A stretch of DNA of 64,000 bases, taken from positions 1,302,001 to 1,366,000 of the forward strand of contig NC_083394.1 in NCBI RefSeq assembly GCF_030864355.1, written 5' to 3'. How positions within the stretch are numbered: the first letter of the stretch is position 1; each line of letters opens with the position of its first letter. Origin of the DNA: Cutaneotrichosporon cavernicola (Eukaryota; Basidiomycota; Tremellomycetes; Trichosporonales; Trichosporonaceae). The notes beneath the pieces were generated by a model that was not told where the DNA came from, did not search any database, and was given only the letters and a program-made list of their open reading frames with translations. This document shows, piece after piece, positions 19,921 through 33,578 of the stretch. The position numbers and the translations under genes were made by a program.

Positions 19921-22900
19921 TTAGGTCTCGTCCTCGCTGACGGCAGGTAACTGGCGCTCGTACAGCTGGAGCAGCAGGTCCATACCTTCTTCGAGGGGAA
20001 GAGTAACGAAGCGGTGCGAGTAGGCCGGCAGTTCAGCGAGCGCCTGCTTGATCTGTGGAACCATCATCGCGGCGTCGCCAGTCACGTCGCCCATCGCGCG
20101 TAGCTTGGGCACGGGGTTGTTGAAGGGTCCCTCTCCACGGCGGTGGTACTTGCTGCGGACGATCTCGTCGACCTGCACCGGCTCGTCGCGCAGCTTGGAG
20201 CGCACGTCGCCACGGCGCTTGGCGCGGTCGAGCTGCTGCTGATCGATGCCTCGGATGAGCTTGCGGAACGAGTTGAACGCCGACTTGAGGAAGTTGGGCA
20301 TGATCTTGATATCGGCGTCTGTGTCGCCCCAAGACACGTCAAAGTCGTACTCGACTGTCTTGGGGTTCGGGAGCTCGGTCGAGTCCATCTTGAGATTCTG
20401 GTGTCAACTTCTTAATGCACCAGTCAGCTTACCATCTTGGGGAACATTGCGACGTTGTTCCATCCCTTGGCAACGGCGCGGTCGATGAGCTCGCGCGCGC
20501 TCATCTCATGTGTCTCGAAGCGGGTAACGCGGTTCCCGTCTGCCGACTGCCACTGCAGGAAGTCGATGTACAGGATAAGCTCGCGAAGAGGGAGCCCTGC
20601 ATCCGAACCCTGTCGGAACAGCTCCGCGCGCACCGTGCCGATGAAGAAGCGGTAGAATGCGACAGTGTAGCTGTCGTCATAGTCGTCCGAGATGATGCCG
20701 ACGTCGAGGCCGGCCAGCTCGAACCGCATGCGCTGGGCTGTGCGCACGTGGTCGCGCGTGCTGGTGGGGTCGGCCCGCAGTTTCACGGGCAGCACAACGG
20801 TCGTAGTCGGCGTCTGGTCCGAGGTGCGCTTATGGCGCCGCTTGAACGCCTCAGAGCGCTGCGACGCAATGCGTCTTTGCACGTCGGCCATATCGAAGAT
20901 GCTGTAGAAGTTGCCCAGAAGGCGGGGGATGGCTGGCAGACGCAGCACGCCCGAGAACTTGCCCGCGTTGACGATGAAGTCCAGATGCACCTTGCCAGAG
21001 GGGTCGGTTGTGAGCTCCATCCAGTCGTCCGTGAGCGTGACAACCGAAGGCTCGAGCTGGAAGCGAACAATGTTCGTCCCAGCAATAAAAAGGTTGCCGC
21101 TCAGGTCGCCACCCTCGATCTTCATCTGGAGCAGCTGGGCGTCATCCGGGCGGATTGTGGCGCGAGTTGAACGACGGACCGTAGTGAACTTCAGGCTCTC
21201 GGAGCGGAGGTTGCCAGAGATGTCACCTTCGGCAGTCACGACAGTAGTCCCGATGTTCAGGTCGAGCTTGGACTGCTCGCCATCGGACACGGTGCTGATG
21301 ATGATTGGCGTCATCTCGAGGCGCGCTTGCGTGACGGAGACGTTGGCGTCAAAGTCGATGCTGCGGAAGCGCAGGACCACCGCCACGCCCAGCTTGGTGC
21401 TCGCGACCGGGTGGACCGGGAGAGTTGTAGGAGCCGCAGTCTCAGCCGGCTTCTTGATCTCAAACTTGGGTGCAGCATCGACCCACACGGCCATGAAGAT
21501 GAGCCAGGCGCTGAAGGCGTCGAGGCGGAACTTGGCGCCCACTTGCGTGTCGACAACGACGGAGAGGCCGCGCTGTAGCGAGTCGGCGGCGTCGCAGAGA
21601 GTGAGGTTGAACACGAGGTCCTTTGCTCCGGCCTCGATGCAGCCCTGACCTTGATCTGCAAACTCGTGGGATAGGTATGCTGTGACGCCCGAGATTGAAC
21701 CGGCGAGCGTCGTCGTGTCCTTTCCGCCAAGTAAAGTTGACGCGACGAAGCCACCGCTCTCCCACTTCAGGTCCACGTACGCACTCGAGTCGGGTGCACA
21801 CGACAGGCGCAGCTCAGAACGGTCAATGCGTAGCGTGACACGCAATCGGAGCTTGCCTGTCGGGGCGTCGGCGATGCGCTCAAGGGCACGTTCGGTAATG
21901 GGCATTGTCGACTCGGTCGAGGGCTTAGGTAGCTCCGCTGGCACCGGCCGCGACTCGGCTCTACGCTCAAGGCGTGTGACCACGTCGACGAAGAAGGGGA
22001 GAATAGTGGGGTGGATCACATTGCGGCTCTCATGCACGGCGAGGTTGAAGAGCAGCGTGCGCTGGTGGTCCTCGATATTCTCTGTGCTAGAATAATCGGC
22101 GTACACCGAGACCGTTGGGAGCGTGAACTTGTCCAGATGTGCCTCCTTGGCCCATCGCCTGGTCTTCTGGTGCACCGACATCCTCCGCTCCTTGGCCGCG
22201 TGCGCAGCGTCCTTACTGCGATGCAATTCGACGACACCACTATCGAAACGGCACGACACCTGGATGTGGACCTTGTGGGGACTCCGTGCGTCGTGGTCGG
22301 AAGGCAAGTCATACTTCTCAGCCAGCGAGTCGACCGACTGGCCTGGTTCCTCAAACTTGGCCCACTCGGCGCGGTAGTCGCGCTCCATGACGGACAGATG
22401 CACTTTGCCGTGCTCGTAGAGGTCGGTGAGACGCGCAATCCCGTCGGCGATGTCGGGCGTGAGGGAGAGCTTGAAGTCGGAAGCCGTGCAGTTGGCAGAG
22501 ACGTGAAGCGAGCAGGGCGTGGAGGTCAGCTGTGCCTCGGCCTCGATTGACGGCAGCTCCATATAGTTAGTTGAGCGGTGATACGTGCCCTGGAAGCTCT
22601 CTGAAAGACCAGAGTCGAACTGGTCCACAAATCCGAGTAACGTCTGCTGCACGCGGAATCGCACCGTCTCGGTTCGGCTGGTCGTGAGACCGATAAACCG
22701 GACCGAGAATAACAGCGCGGGTCCAGTACCACCAGCTCGCTTGGCCACGTCGATTGGGGCGCCTTCATCTAACGGAATGGCGATACCGATACCCGTGACC
22801 TCAAGGGTGAGGACGCGCGAGGCAAACCACGTTTCGATCGCCGCGCTGCCTTCCGGCATGCCGCTCACACTCGGGCAGGGCGGCTCGAGTTCCTTCGCTC

Positions 22901-25900
22901 TCTCCCGGTCCTTCTCCTTGTGAGCAGCGTCAAGCTTCTTGAGCACGCGCGTCGTATGCTCCTTGACCTCTGCGACCTCTTCGCGATGCGCTTTGCGTAG
23001 CACGGCGATATCAGACGACCAGCTTCTGATCAGGTCACCCAGCTCGCTCAACGCCGCGACGTGCATGACTGTATGCACACGCGAGAACGTAATGTTGAGC
23101 TTGGACGGCGTGCGGTGAGTTCCTGGAGTCTCTTCCGCCGACACGTCGAGCACCATGGAGACGGAGCGCGTTCCGCGTAGCGGCTCGGCGGCCTGGTACG
23201 ACGGCCCGTCGGCCATACGGATGATCGATAGGCCGACGTGGTTGGCTTTGGCTGTCCACTGGAGCTTGGACGCCTCGACGTTCGATGCTGAGCCTTGGAG
23301 GCGGAGCGCCTCGAACATGAGAGTCGGGGTGACGTTGTCGGCACGGAGACCGACTCGGACGCCGTCCACACTCGCCTGGATGCGGAAAACGAGAGGCGAC
23401 CTCGTCGGTTTGGGAGGAAGCGAGGTCGGCACATCCAGATGAGGCGTTGAGTCCTTCGAGCCCCGCACCTCACGGATGACGGCGAGCACATCGTTGCCGA
23501 GGCGTTGGTGCAACGAGAGCAGACGGTCTAGCACCGCCGGTTTGAGGATACCCGTGAACATGCCCAACTTGACCTTGGCAGAGAGTGACGGGTAGCGCTT
23601 CGGGTCGCGGTACGTCGCAGTGACAGTAATGGACGGGAGATGGATGACAGATGATTCCTTGGTCTTGACGCGCTTGGCAGAGTGATACGCGCCTACGATC
23701 TGCGGCGCGACCTGCAGACCGAACTGTAGATGGTCCGGTGAACCATTCCGGTACGCGTATACCTGGCCCATGTCCCACCCGAGCCACAATCCCTTGGCAG
23801 CGCGAGCCTGCATGCGGGCGGAGCGGACGACCACATCGACAGCCATCGAGCGGAGGATGGTGACCCGGCGCGGCTGAGCCGGCCGTGCGTGGGGGGACGC
23901 GTCGCGGAAAGCCTTGCGGCGCTCGCTGACAGCCTTGGTGTGCTCCAGCGTCGGAACGTACAGCGGGTAGTGGTTGCGGCGCCACTCCTGCCCGAAGTCG
24001 AAGAACGCCTTGAGTTGCGGGCGCGAGTCAAACTCGAATGCGTCAACGTTGAATGCCAAGCGCGCCGAGCCACCCTTGGGGTCAAAGTTATCCATGCTCG
24101 AGTCGGCGGTGCACCCGACCCCACGGACTTCGACGACGACCAAATCGCGCTCCGTGTCGTCGGGGATGGTATCGACAGATTCGCGGAGCGTGGCGCGTAC
24201 AGACTGGCAGTTGAGTAGGACGGAACTGCGCTCGACCCAGTGTGTGTCTGCCACGCCCTCAGTTTGCCGGCTGCGCTCAATCGTGGTGGACCCCTGGGCT
24301 CCCGCAAAGGTGACGTCGACACGCATCCCACCAGCCGAGATCGCCGCAGACATATCACCTAGATGGACGTCGACGACCACTCTCGACCCCTGGTCGACAG
24401 CATGGACGATGGGCAGCTCGTGGATCGCCTCGCGGTGTGTGTCGACATGTTCAAGAACGGCGTCGTAGACGCTGACGATACTGTTGTGCAGGTCGACAGC
24501 AACGCGGCCGACAGTGACCAACGCCTGGACGGTGGTCATGGGCATGTCACCCTCCCACACCTTGTGCCGCTCGCTACCGAACGTCACGTTCTCAATAGTG
24601 ATCACACTGGCGGCGATTGCACCCGTCTCGAGGAGGCGGCCGTAATGACGAACCAGGAGAGCGTCAATGCCGAAGAAGATGTTTACGGACGTGTCCATGC
24701 GTGATTCAGGCGTGAGTCCTGCACGGTCCAGGTACTTCCCAAACGCCTTGCGGAGGTAAGGCTGGGAGAACAGGACGTGTTCGTTGACAGTCGGCTCGTC
24801 GAGGCGGAGGAGCCACTCGACAACATTCTTGGACATCTGCTCCTCAGATGGACGCTGTTCAGCGGGATCGCGGCGTTGTCGCTCCATGTGCATCCAGTGT
24901 CGCAGACGTGCGATGGTGAACCAGCCAATGTCGTGCCGCAAGCCCCGCTGGTCGTTGAACTGCAGGGCGTACGAGCTCTCATACATGAAGCTTGGTAGGG
25001 ACATTGCCAAGCCCTCATCGATGGCATCGGAGAGCACATCGTAGATGACGTCGGCAACTGTGAGGTCCGGACGGTGTGAAGGAAGTGTCTCGACCACGGG
25101 CCGCCACGTGTCGATGAGGTAGGACGTGACAGGGATACCAGGGGTAGCAGCCTGGAACATGCAGTCCAGGGCCTTGAACTGGACAGTCTTCTTTCCCGGC
25201 TCCTCGTTTAACGTCGCGCTGAGTCGGGTCGCGGAGACACGAGCAAACGGCAGAATGTCGTCGCCGCGGGGGGCAGTGTCAAAGTTCGGCACGTCAATGA
25301 GGGACACGACATTGTGCGACGTGTCCTGCTTCAGGAGCGTCAGGCAGAAGCCGCGCACCTCGGCGGTCGCTGACGTACTTGACGCCGTGCTGTCCGGGAC
25401 AGGCGTCTCGAGGAACCGGATCGCAGGCGCGTCCAGCGTGCAGTGGATGATGGATTCGGGGTGCTGGAAGCAGCCCAGCACGAGGTGGAGGTCGATCTGC
25501 GGCACTGTCACGTCGTAGAGGGTCGAGCTCGTCGTTTTCGCACTCTTGCGAACTGCTGTGACGTGATCGTCAAGGAGCTTGTCAAGAAGCACTTCACGCC
25601 GGACAGCGGCGGTGCTCATCCCACCCGAGACGTTTGCGACAGCGCGGAGCGTGTCCGGGTTGAGCTCGACGACCGTCTTGTCGAGGTTGATACGCATTAT
25701 GCTCCCGTCTGCAATGGTCAGCGGAATGAACGGCTCTCCCTTCCCGTCCACGCCGCACGACGCTCGCGGCGATTCGGACGGGTAGTTGAAAAGGCGCGCA
25801 GCGCGTAGCTGAATCTTCCGGATGCTGTTAAGGCGGTCTTCCAGTACTGTCGCCATGTCCTCCGACTTTGAAGGGCGAGCGGTCGTGATCACCTCATCGG

Positions 25901-28900
25901 AAGGGATCTCGTCCATAGGAGTGGATGAATTATGGGACTTGGATGACGTCGAGCCCTCATCGTCAAGCGACGAGAAGCGGTCCTCGCGAGTCACGGTCTG
26001 AGCACGCTTTCGCCGCCCAATGCGCGATCGCGAGACAGAATACCAGGTGCCGTCGCTGTTGGGGTTCGAGTCGGAGGACTCGTAAAGGGGTTCATCCTCG
26101 ACAGCTTCTGGCGAGGGATCGATTGCGGGGACCTCCACAAGCTGCGGTCGGGGTAAGTACACATCGAAGCGGTGGCTTCCTGCGGAGTGGTCGTCGTGGC
26201 CACCGTACAGGTACGGTATCCGCCGCGTCGGCTCGTCCTCCTTCTGCAGGAACTTCTGTTGCTCGGCAGCTTCCTCCTCCCAGCCCTTCGGCATTTCGTA
26301 GATGTCAAGTGAGAGGCCCGCGGAGACGGATCCGACTGGCTCCCAACGCTTGGACTGTTTGAGTCGGTGCAGCACATGTACTGCGACACATGGTACGCCG
26401 AGGCCCATCACGGACCTGCATGACTTCGACGCCATCGAACTCGTGTCGATGAACAGGCCCTTCGGCAGCTCGACAGCCACGCCCGAGTTGCCTGACGAGA
26501 GCAGAGCGGTGATACGGGCAACCGATACCTTGACAAACGTCGCTGCCGTTAGCTATCATTCGCAATCCTTAAGCTCACCGTCCGGCGGCGTCTCGGCAAT
26601 GTAAACGGACGCTGGCGCATTGTCGCGGTCGCTCCAGTTGTATCCGACGGCTGTGCCCACGGATGCGAGCGTCTCCTTGAACGCCGGCGAGAGGAATGCG
26701 GATACGTGGGAGACTGAGATCTCCCACAGACACACGTAAGTGGTAGCTTCAGGCTGTGGCCCGAAGAGGCGGTTTGCCTTGATTTCAATACCTGGTGTCA
26801 GGTGCAGTATGGGCAATGAAGCTCACCTTCTACAAATACAACGTCTTGGTCTCGTTGGAGAGGCGCAGAGAGCTCCTTGTAGCTCTGTGCGATATTATTA
26901 CACGCAACAACATAGGTTGGGGCAACATCGAGAGCCATATCTGGCGTGAGCCACACAAAGCTCTCAAACTCACCCATCTGGTACTCGTTATTCTTTAGGT
27001 CAAGTTGGAGCTGGGGTATGGGGATGGCGATGCCCTTGGTGGTGCCGTAAATCTCGTCGGACATCAGTATGAGCGAGTCGCGCACGTCTACTGTCAGGTG
27101 GACGGCAAAGGGATCGGACTGGTGTCAGCTATACTGATCCCGCGGAAGCTTACTTTTCCGGGGCGATACTTCTCTAGGATGGGATCGCCAACGGAGTCGG
27201 GGCTGTGGTCGAACTTCTCGAGGAACTCCTGCATAGTGGAGAACTGGGTGAACTCGCCGAAGTAGTTGTCCTTAACGCAGAATATGCGGCGGACGGCCCA
27301 GCCAAGGGCGAGGAAGGCGACGTTCTCTGCCTCGATGTGCAGCTCGAGCTTCTCGACGTGGTCGGGTTGCGGTCGAGCATAGTAGCGGTACGAACCCGAT
27401 ACCCTTATATCGCCTATCCGGCCCACTTCGACTGATGGAGGAGTTCCGAACGAGCGATGCGTATCCCAGCTGGGGAGAGAGAGCTCGATGACGGCGTTCT
27501 TCGCATCGACCGTGAACGGCACGACGGAAAACTCAGGGCGGTATCTAGTAGACGCGACAGCGACATATGCGTCCAAGCGCGGGCCCTTGATGTCAAGGAA
27601 AGCTGCTGTCAGCTGCCGAGGAATCCATCAGCTCACCATTGTGGTCTTTGGAGCGGGGGACGTCCACAATATTAAAGTCGTTGATGTAGAGGTGAATGAT
27701 GTGTTTGATTAAGGAGAAACGGAAGCTGTAGTGCATGGGCACAAAGTGTCGGAATTCGCCACCGGTCCCAGAGCTCCAGTCTTTGGAGAGGTCGGAGATG
27801 AGGGCGACGTGCTCGCGGAGCAGCCAGATCTCTGGCGTGTCGAGGGTAATGTCGATGCCCCAGTTCCGCTGGGCATTCCACACGAGGGGATTAGGCATGG
27901 TCATGGACAACTGCTGTCAGCTAGTGAGACATCGGCAGCTCACCTTGCATGTCTTGGCGACGACGAATGTCTGCAAGTTGACGCTCGACGCGATACTGAG
28001 CGAGTCGAGGTGAAACATGAGTATCGAGTCGTACCCTTGTGGCGTCGCGATCTGGGACTGTGTGTACCCAACAGAAGAGTTTGGCCCGATCTCAACATCG
28101 AGCCAGCCGTACCGCCGCTGCGTCTCGGGTTTGGCATTGTCCCATTCCCAGTCCTTGGACGGCTCGCGGGTGGGGATGCGCAGCGTCGTTTTCTCCGTCA
28201 TGTTGACGTTGACCGCGAGGCTCGCATGCAGACGCGTGTCGCCGGCCTTGAGGCGCGTCCGGGGTTCGGTGTCGAAGAAGATGGACGGCGTGAACGCCTT
28301 CTGCAGGGCATCACGCTGCCTATCAGTCCACGGCCCGTAGTTTACGTTCCCGCCGTGCAGAGTGACGTCGATTCCCCACTCAGGCGGCAGCTCGATATTG
28401 CCGATCGTGTCGGTGCGGTCGACGTCGAGACGTTCAATGATCTCCGGCACCAACCCCGGTGTGTCCGAATAGTACGTGAAGTCGAGAGCTCGGGTCGAGA
28501 GAATCGTGGCAACCTTGGCGTACTGGTTCTCCTCGTCTTGCAGCTGCACGCCCTGGACCTTCTCATCTGGTAGCCTGTAGCGCGCCAGGCCCTTCCAAAC
28601 GCGGTCTGCCGGCAGGCCGGCGACTACTGGCACCGAGAGACGCGGGTCGTACAGGAAGTCGAAGCGCTTCGCGAGCCAGTGGAATCCTGGAAACGACGAG
28701 ATGGCGGATGGTGGCTCCAGCTGGATTCGACTATCCCGCTCGACGAGGTCGTCGTAGATGCGCTTACCATGAGCGAGCAGCGGTCCTGAGTAGTCGGTGT
28801 TGGTTCGCATCAATACATGAACATCAGAGAGCGCCATGTTGATTGACATGCGGTACAGGTCACACTGAGATCGCGACTCTGAGATCTCGACGATTCCCCT

Positions 28901-29732
28901 CGCGCGCTTATAGTCGACGATGAGGACCATCGGGGTCGCGTCTGAGCCGAGGATGACCGAGCCACTGCTGACCTTGATCGCAAGTGGAAATGCCTCGAAG
29001 AACCAGCTGAGCGCCTCAACCTCCGTATGGTGCTGGTGCTCAAACGGCTTGGGTGTTTCGCTTACGGGGCTGTCACTCTCGGCCGGTAGCGACGACTGCG
29101 ACTGTCGGGAAAGGTGGTTAGTGCGGCGCTGGCGCGCGGTGGTGCGCTGTGGCTGTGCACTCGAGCTGGCGCTCTCGGTCGGGCTTAGGTCGCTTGCAGC
29201 CTTCTCTCGCGCGGCTTGCGCAGCCTCGTGCTTCTTCATCCGCTCGACGATCGCATCGTACGCCGGGGTTCTATTGTAGCAGAAGAGTTCGAGACCGTCG
29301 AGGTAGGCAGCGATCCGGCAGGGTAGACGTGCTGCGATCAGCATGGTTCTGGAGCACGGCCCACACCGGGGTCCAGGTGTACCGCGACGCGCGCGGCCCA
29401 AACTCACCGCGCTTCGGGTTGGACGATTGCGAGTCGCCCTCGTGCTGCACGTGCAGTTTCCAGTACCGAAACGTAATGTTGCCATGGAGGATCCTGCAGG
29501 AGAGGTTACTGGAATGATACTCTACGTCGCGGAAGGCGATGCGGCCTGCAAGCGGTGATATTTGGAAGGATCCGATGCCGATGTACGCATTGTACTTGCG
29601 CCAGGCGATGAGGCGGATGACAAAGGCGAGACAAGAGCCGAAGATGCGGTTCCAGTAGAAGAGGAAGGCCGAAGCAACGATAACCACGACAATGAGCTCA
29701 ATGAGAAAGAGCCAGTTGACTGGGTTGGCCAT
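19921..29732 (-). CDS. CSF1: Csf1, bridge-like lipid transfer protein (BLTP1/Tweek family), 3175 aa
   Basis: Eight exons: 29732-29408, 29331-27944, 27910-27637, 27602-27154, 27118-26827, 26791-26579, 26542-20433, 20397-19921. Introns are 76, 33, 34, 35, 35, 36 and 35 nt, all phase-consistent. An N-terminal membrane anchor (about residues 8-27) is followed by the family hallmark FYWNRIFGS..RLIAWRKYNAYI and LDGLELFCYNRTPAYD. The rest is a very long beta-rich chain as expected for a rod with a hydrophobic groove. Yeast Csf1 is 2958 aa, so the size fits. Family members carry phospholipids between the ER and other membranes, and in yeast affect GPI-anchor synthesis and cold growth. Exon 7 alone is 6.1 kb. 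The gene follows MED17 on the same strand. Confidence 0.93.
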
Positions 29733-30141
29733 GTTGGGGCAAAGGGATGTGGGTGTACGCGTTGGAGATTAGAGGAGCATGGTCGCCGGTGGCGATGAGG
29801 GGAAGATGGACAGAGACGGCCGTCGAGTTGGATGAGCGACAGCTGTCCCAACCTTGAGTGGTCGAGATGAGGCGAGGGGATAGGGATTAGTCAAGAAGAA
29901 TGGAGAGATGTTGAGAGTTGCACTGTGCGTTACGCGATCTCATCAACTCTCGACTCCTGATCCGATTCAGGCACCACATACCATTCCTGCAATGCCGCCA
30001 CCCCATACTCAATCAACGACAGACTACATGGCGCACACCGTCTCTCTATTGCGCTATTGCTCTAACTACGAATTGGGGGACACTTTGCCTCCTCTAGAAG
30101 TGGTAGCCATGTCTCAGGTCTACACCCTCCACGGGACGCTC
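29733..30141. other. MED17-CSF1 intergenic region
   Basis: 409 bp between the MED17 stop and the CSF1 start, both on the minus strand. It must hold the MED17 3' end and the CSF1 promoter and leader. No distinct motif recognised. Confidence 0.5.
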
Positions 30142-32264
30142 TCATTGCTCAGTCACGGCAGCGCGCCCCAAGTCACACAGCCACTCCTCCAGGCTCTGCG
30201 CCGCCTCGGCAGAATCGTACGCCGCCACACTCGTACCCTCGACGGACGCACATACGCGGTCATACGGAGCCGGCAGCGTGATTCTGTTTGACGTCAGCAC
30301 AGCACACACAATACAGCGCGGACACTCACGACAATGGCCCGAACGCGCCAGCAATGACGACCTCGTCGAGCTCGTCAAAGAACACGGCACCCTCGCCGCC
30401 CGCACCGTCCCGCACACTTGGGAAAGCAAGGGAGCTCAGCTGCGCGCTAATCGCGTCGGCGGCTAACGGCGCCAGCCCCTCCAAATCACGCATGGGGAAG
30501 GTCGCTCGGGGGGTCGTGACGCTTAGCACGGCCGGTGCAGTGACGGTTACAGTCAGTCCAGGACTGTGTGTCAGCTGAGAACGACGTGGTAAGCTCACCA
30601 GTCCTCAATCTCCAGCGTATACACAGCGCCGAGAACATCGACTTTGGACCGCGCGGCGAGCAACCTCACCACCGCGTCGGGCCCCTCGCACGCCGAGTAC
30701 CGCTCAACGAGCTTGGCTCGGCGGCCTGCGCTCTTGAGTGCGTCCTCGAAGCCGCGCAGCATGGGCCCGACGGTGCGGCAGGCCGCAGCGAACTGAAGCA
30801 CGTTCACAAGCGGGAACAGGATGCTCTGGCTCGGCACGAGGGGATTGTCAATCAGCTTCTGCTTCCGCCGCTGATATTTGTGAAGCAGGCCGAGGCGAGC
30901 GCCGGCGAGAAGTGCGTCACAGCGTGCTGTTGTCGGCAAGTCGTCTGGTGGTGCACGCGAGTCGTACTGGGGTCAGATGGATAACGCGGATGTCAGCTCA
31001 CCAACTGGAAGGAGAGCTTGTCCTTTCCTACACGAATCGAGATGTTCTGCGGCTCAACCAGGGCGACGTCGAGGCGCTGTGCCTCGACGCGTAACTCATT
31101 GAATAACTCCTCGTCGACTGTCTCGAGTTGCGCGGCGGCGAGAGCCTCGGCTGCTGTCCCGGATTCACTGTTAGAGTTGTATGCGAGACTAGCAGTCTGC
31201 GGCCCGCCTGTGCCTCCTGTGCGAAAAACTACACGAAGGCGGTAGTACGAGCGCGCGCCGAAGGCCAGGTCGTCCTTCCGCGGGTCTAAGTCAAACGCGG
31301 CCATCGACCGCGCATGCACGCTCGACGGCGCCTCGTCAAGCGCGTACGGGATAACGACGTCCTTTGCGCTCTCGCCTGTTCGCCCGAAATCGGGCTTAGG
31401 AACTACGGCCCACTGCCCCTTCCCACCCTCGCCGAGGCGGAGAGCGCGGATCTCAGCTGACCACCGTTCTCCGGTGTCGTTCATGAGGCGCAGCTCGTCG
31501 ACAGCCGCGTCAATTAACGCCGCGCACTCGTCCAGGGCTGCTGCCTTGGCGGAAAGCGCGAGCTCGAGCTCGTGTGCCACAACGGCGGCTGGTCGTTCGG
31601 GGGCCGCTGCGGGCGTCGACGTGTACGTTCCGGGAGGTAAGACGGGAGGCACGTCGTCGGTCTTAGCGCCTGGGGCAGGGGTCATGATCGGAACTGCTGC
31701 TGGCTTGGGTGGCAGTGCCTTCTTCCGCTGTAGACCAGGTGCAGAGATGGGTTCAGGAGGCGGGTCGGCAGCAAAACTAGCGCTGCTAGCGAGCGCCTTG
31801 GCCAGCTCCAAGACCCACCACAGCTCGTTGCGCGCGCTGTTCAAGTCTAACACGACAGCTGAGCGCAGATCCTCCATCTCCTCCGGGCTCATCAGCGTAC
31901 CTGCCTCACGCGAGTCACCAGCCTTCTCCTCTTCCTTCACCTCCTCCTTGTATTCGGTTGAGGGGTCTGCGGCGAGCAGATCCGCCTCACGGAGCTCGGG
32001 CATCCCGCCAGGATACAAGTTCCAGACGCGGTGTAGCTCCTCGGTCGCCTTGGTTCGAGGAGGTTTACTGGAATCAGCTACCATACTCCTCCTAGCTCGG
32101 ACTTACGGTTCCTCGAAGACAAGGTTGCCATCCGCCTCGATATCCCGTAACCGCCGCTTCCCCGACGCCGCATCGAGTGTGTACGCGTCAACAGAGAGCT
32201 TGACATCCGCGAAGCGCGAAGTGCCAGAAGGCTCTCCGTTCCCGTTTGGTTCGTCGATATCCAT
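30142..32264 (-). CDS. MED17: probable Mediator subunit 17 (Srb4), 655 aa
   Basis: Exons 32264-32107, 32067-31002, 30966-30599, 30563-30330, 30283-30142; introns 39, 35, 35 and 46 nt. The N-terminus (MDIDEP..KLSVDAYTLD) and a helical segment with LDLNSARNELWWVLELAKAL resemble fungal Med17, as do the later positions ALRLGEGGKGQWAVVPKPDF and YYRLRVVF. The length (655) is close to yeast Srb4 (687) and human MED17 (651). It would form part of the Mediator head, needed for most RNA polymerase II transcription. A Pro/Ala-rich stretch (about residues 155-220) is probably a loop. The family call rests on remembered patterns, not an alignment. It diverges from NAA30 across 151 bp. Confidence 0.72.
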
Positions 32265-32343
32265 GGTTGGGGGTTGTTGTGAAGAATGTGAGGATTGGCG
32301 ACAACAATCACACCCAACCGAGTCAAGGTGGAGGCATGGCAAG

Positions 32344-32351
32344 TCACGTGA
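32344..32351. promoter_or_regulatory. TCACGTGA between MED17 and NAA30
   Basis: Palindromic octamer with an E-box core in the 151-bp divergent promoter. The same octamer occurs at 6131 and 35033, also between divergent genes. Confidence 0.55.
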
Positions 32352-32415
32352 GACGACCAGTCTTTGGTGCCTCCAAATGACGCATAGTTCATGTTGCGAA
32401 CTTCCATCACCGAAC

Positions 32416-33578
32416 ATGACTGAAGCAGCCGAGGCGGGCCCGTCGCGGACGCCGCCGCCGCGCCGCAAGGTATATCCTACCGAGGCGTTTGTCGATGGGC
32501 GTGGGGATGTGCTCGCAGTGCGCGTGTTTGCCGACGAGGACACGGACTTGCCTGGCATCACGCGGCTGTGTGACGAGGAGCTGAGCGAACCGTGAGTACC
32601 ACGGGACGAGCCGAGGGTGGACAGAGGAGAGGGATGTTGGATTTGAGAAGAGACAGCGCGGGGAGAGGACGCGTTGCTGGAAGGCGTCGTGATGGGTAAC
32701 AGACAGCGAGGGTGCATGAAGCCATGGCCTCCATATCCAGCTAACACCAGATACAACGGTACGACACTCCCCACACCCCGCTGACGACAGTCTATACGTT
32801 TCGCTACTTCCTTGAGGACTGGTACGTCTCTGGGCCGCCAGCTGATGGACCTGAAACAGCTGACACCAGGCCACACCTCACGTTCTTCGTGTTCCCGTCC
32901 CCCGCGGACCCAGAACCGATTGCGACGATCATCTGCAAGCTTGACATGCACCGCGAACGCACGATGCGGGGATACATTGGCATGTTGAGTGTCGACAAGG
33001 CCTGGCGGCGGCGGAGCATTGGTGAGCCGGCTACATTCATATTACCTGAATTGCCGCTGCGATTCGATGTATTGAATGACCGCCACCCGATCGTGTTCGC
33101 TGACACCAGCGCGCAAGCTCGTGGAGCTGGCCATTAGCAAGATGGAAGCTGTGGGCGCAGACGAGATCGTGCTCGAGACCGAGTTCGACAACGGCCCCAG
33201 TCTGGCACTATACGAGGCGCTTGGCTTTATCTGCGAGAAACGTCTGCATCGCTTCTACTCTAATGGGAAGGACGCGTGAGTTGCGCTGGGCGATGGACAG
33301 CTGACCCCAGGTTCCGCCTTGTACGGCCCTTGGCGCGGCATCCGTTACTCCGCACGGCGGCGTTGCGTGAGAGACAGGACGCCGAACGGCGCAGCATGCT
33401 CGAGAACGAGAAAGAGGAGAACGGAAGCGGGGACGCTGTGCCGCCAGAGATCGCGCTCGTCCTCGCTGGCCCGCCCGCGTCGCCGCCGACCGCCGCGCAC
33501 GCCGATGCGATGGCGCGGCTCGCGAGCTTGACCATAGAGTCGATGCCCATACGGCCCCCGCCAAGCTACATCATGTAG
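32416..33578 (+). CDS. NAA30: N-alpha-acetyltransferase 30, NatC catalytic subunit (Mak3/Naa30), 266 aa
   Basis: Six exons: 32416-32591, 32751-32758, 32791-32821, 32870-33021, 33110-33275, 33311-33578. The second exon is only 8 nt and the third 31 nt; both are needed to read the conserved [20 protein letters not shown]. The GNAT fold shows [36 protein letters not shown] and [16 protein letters not shown], all diagnostic of Naa30. The acetyl-CoA loop reads R118-R-R-S-I-A, with Ser121 where R/Q-x-x-G-x-G/A has Gly. Naa30 acetylates N-termini such as Met-Leu and Met-Ile in the NatC complex. The tail after about residue 180 is a non-conserved extension. Confidence 0.92.

Noticed and set aside
20415..21170. 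Several long plus-strand frames antisense to CSF1
   Set aside because: They mirror the conserved CSF1 exon and show no domain of their own; overlapping antisense frames are common in GC-rich coding DNA.
31474..32595. Long plus-strand open frame of 373 codons
   Set aside because: Most of it is the antisense shadow of MED17. Only its last part, from the ATG at 32416, is real: exon 1 of NAA30.
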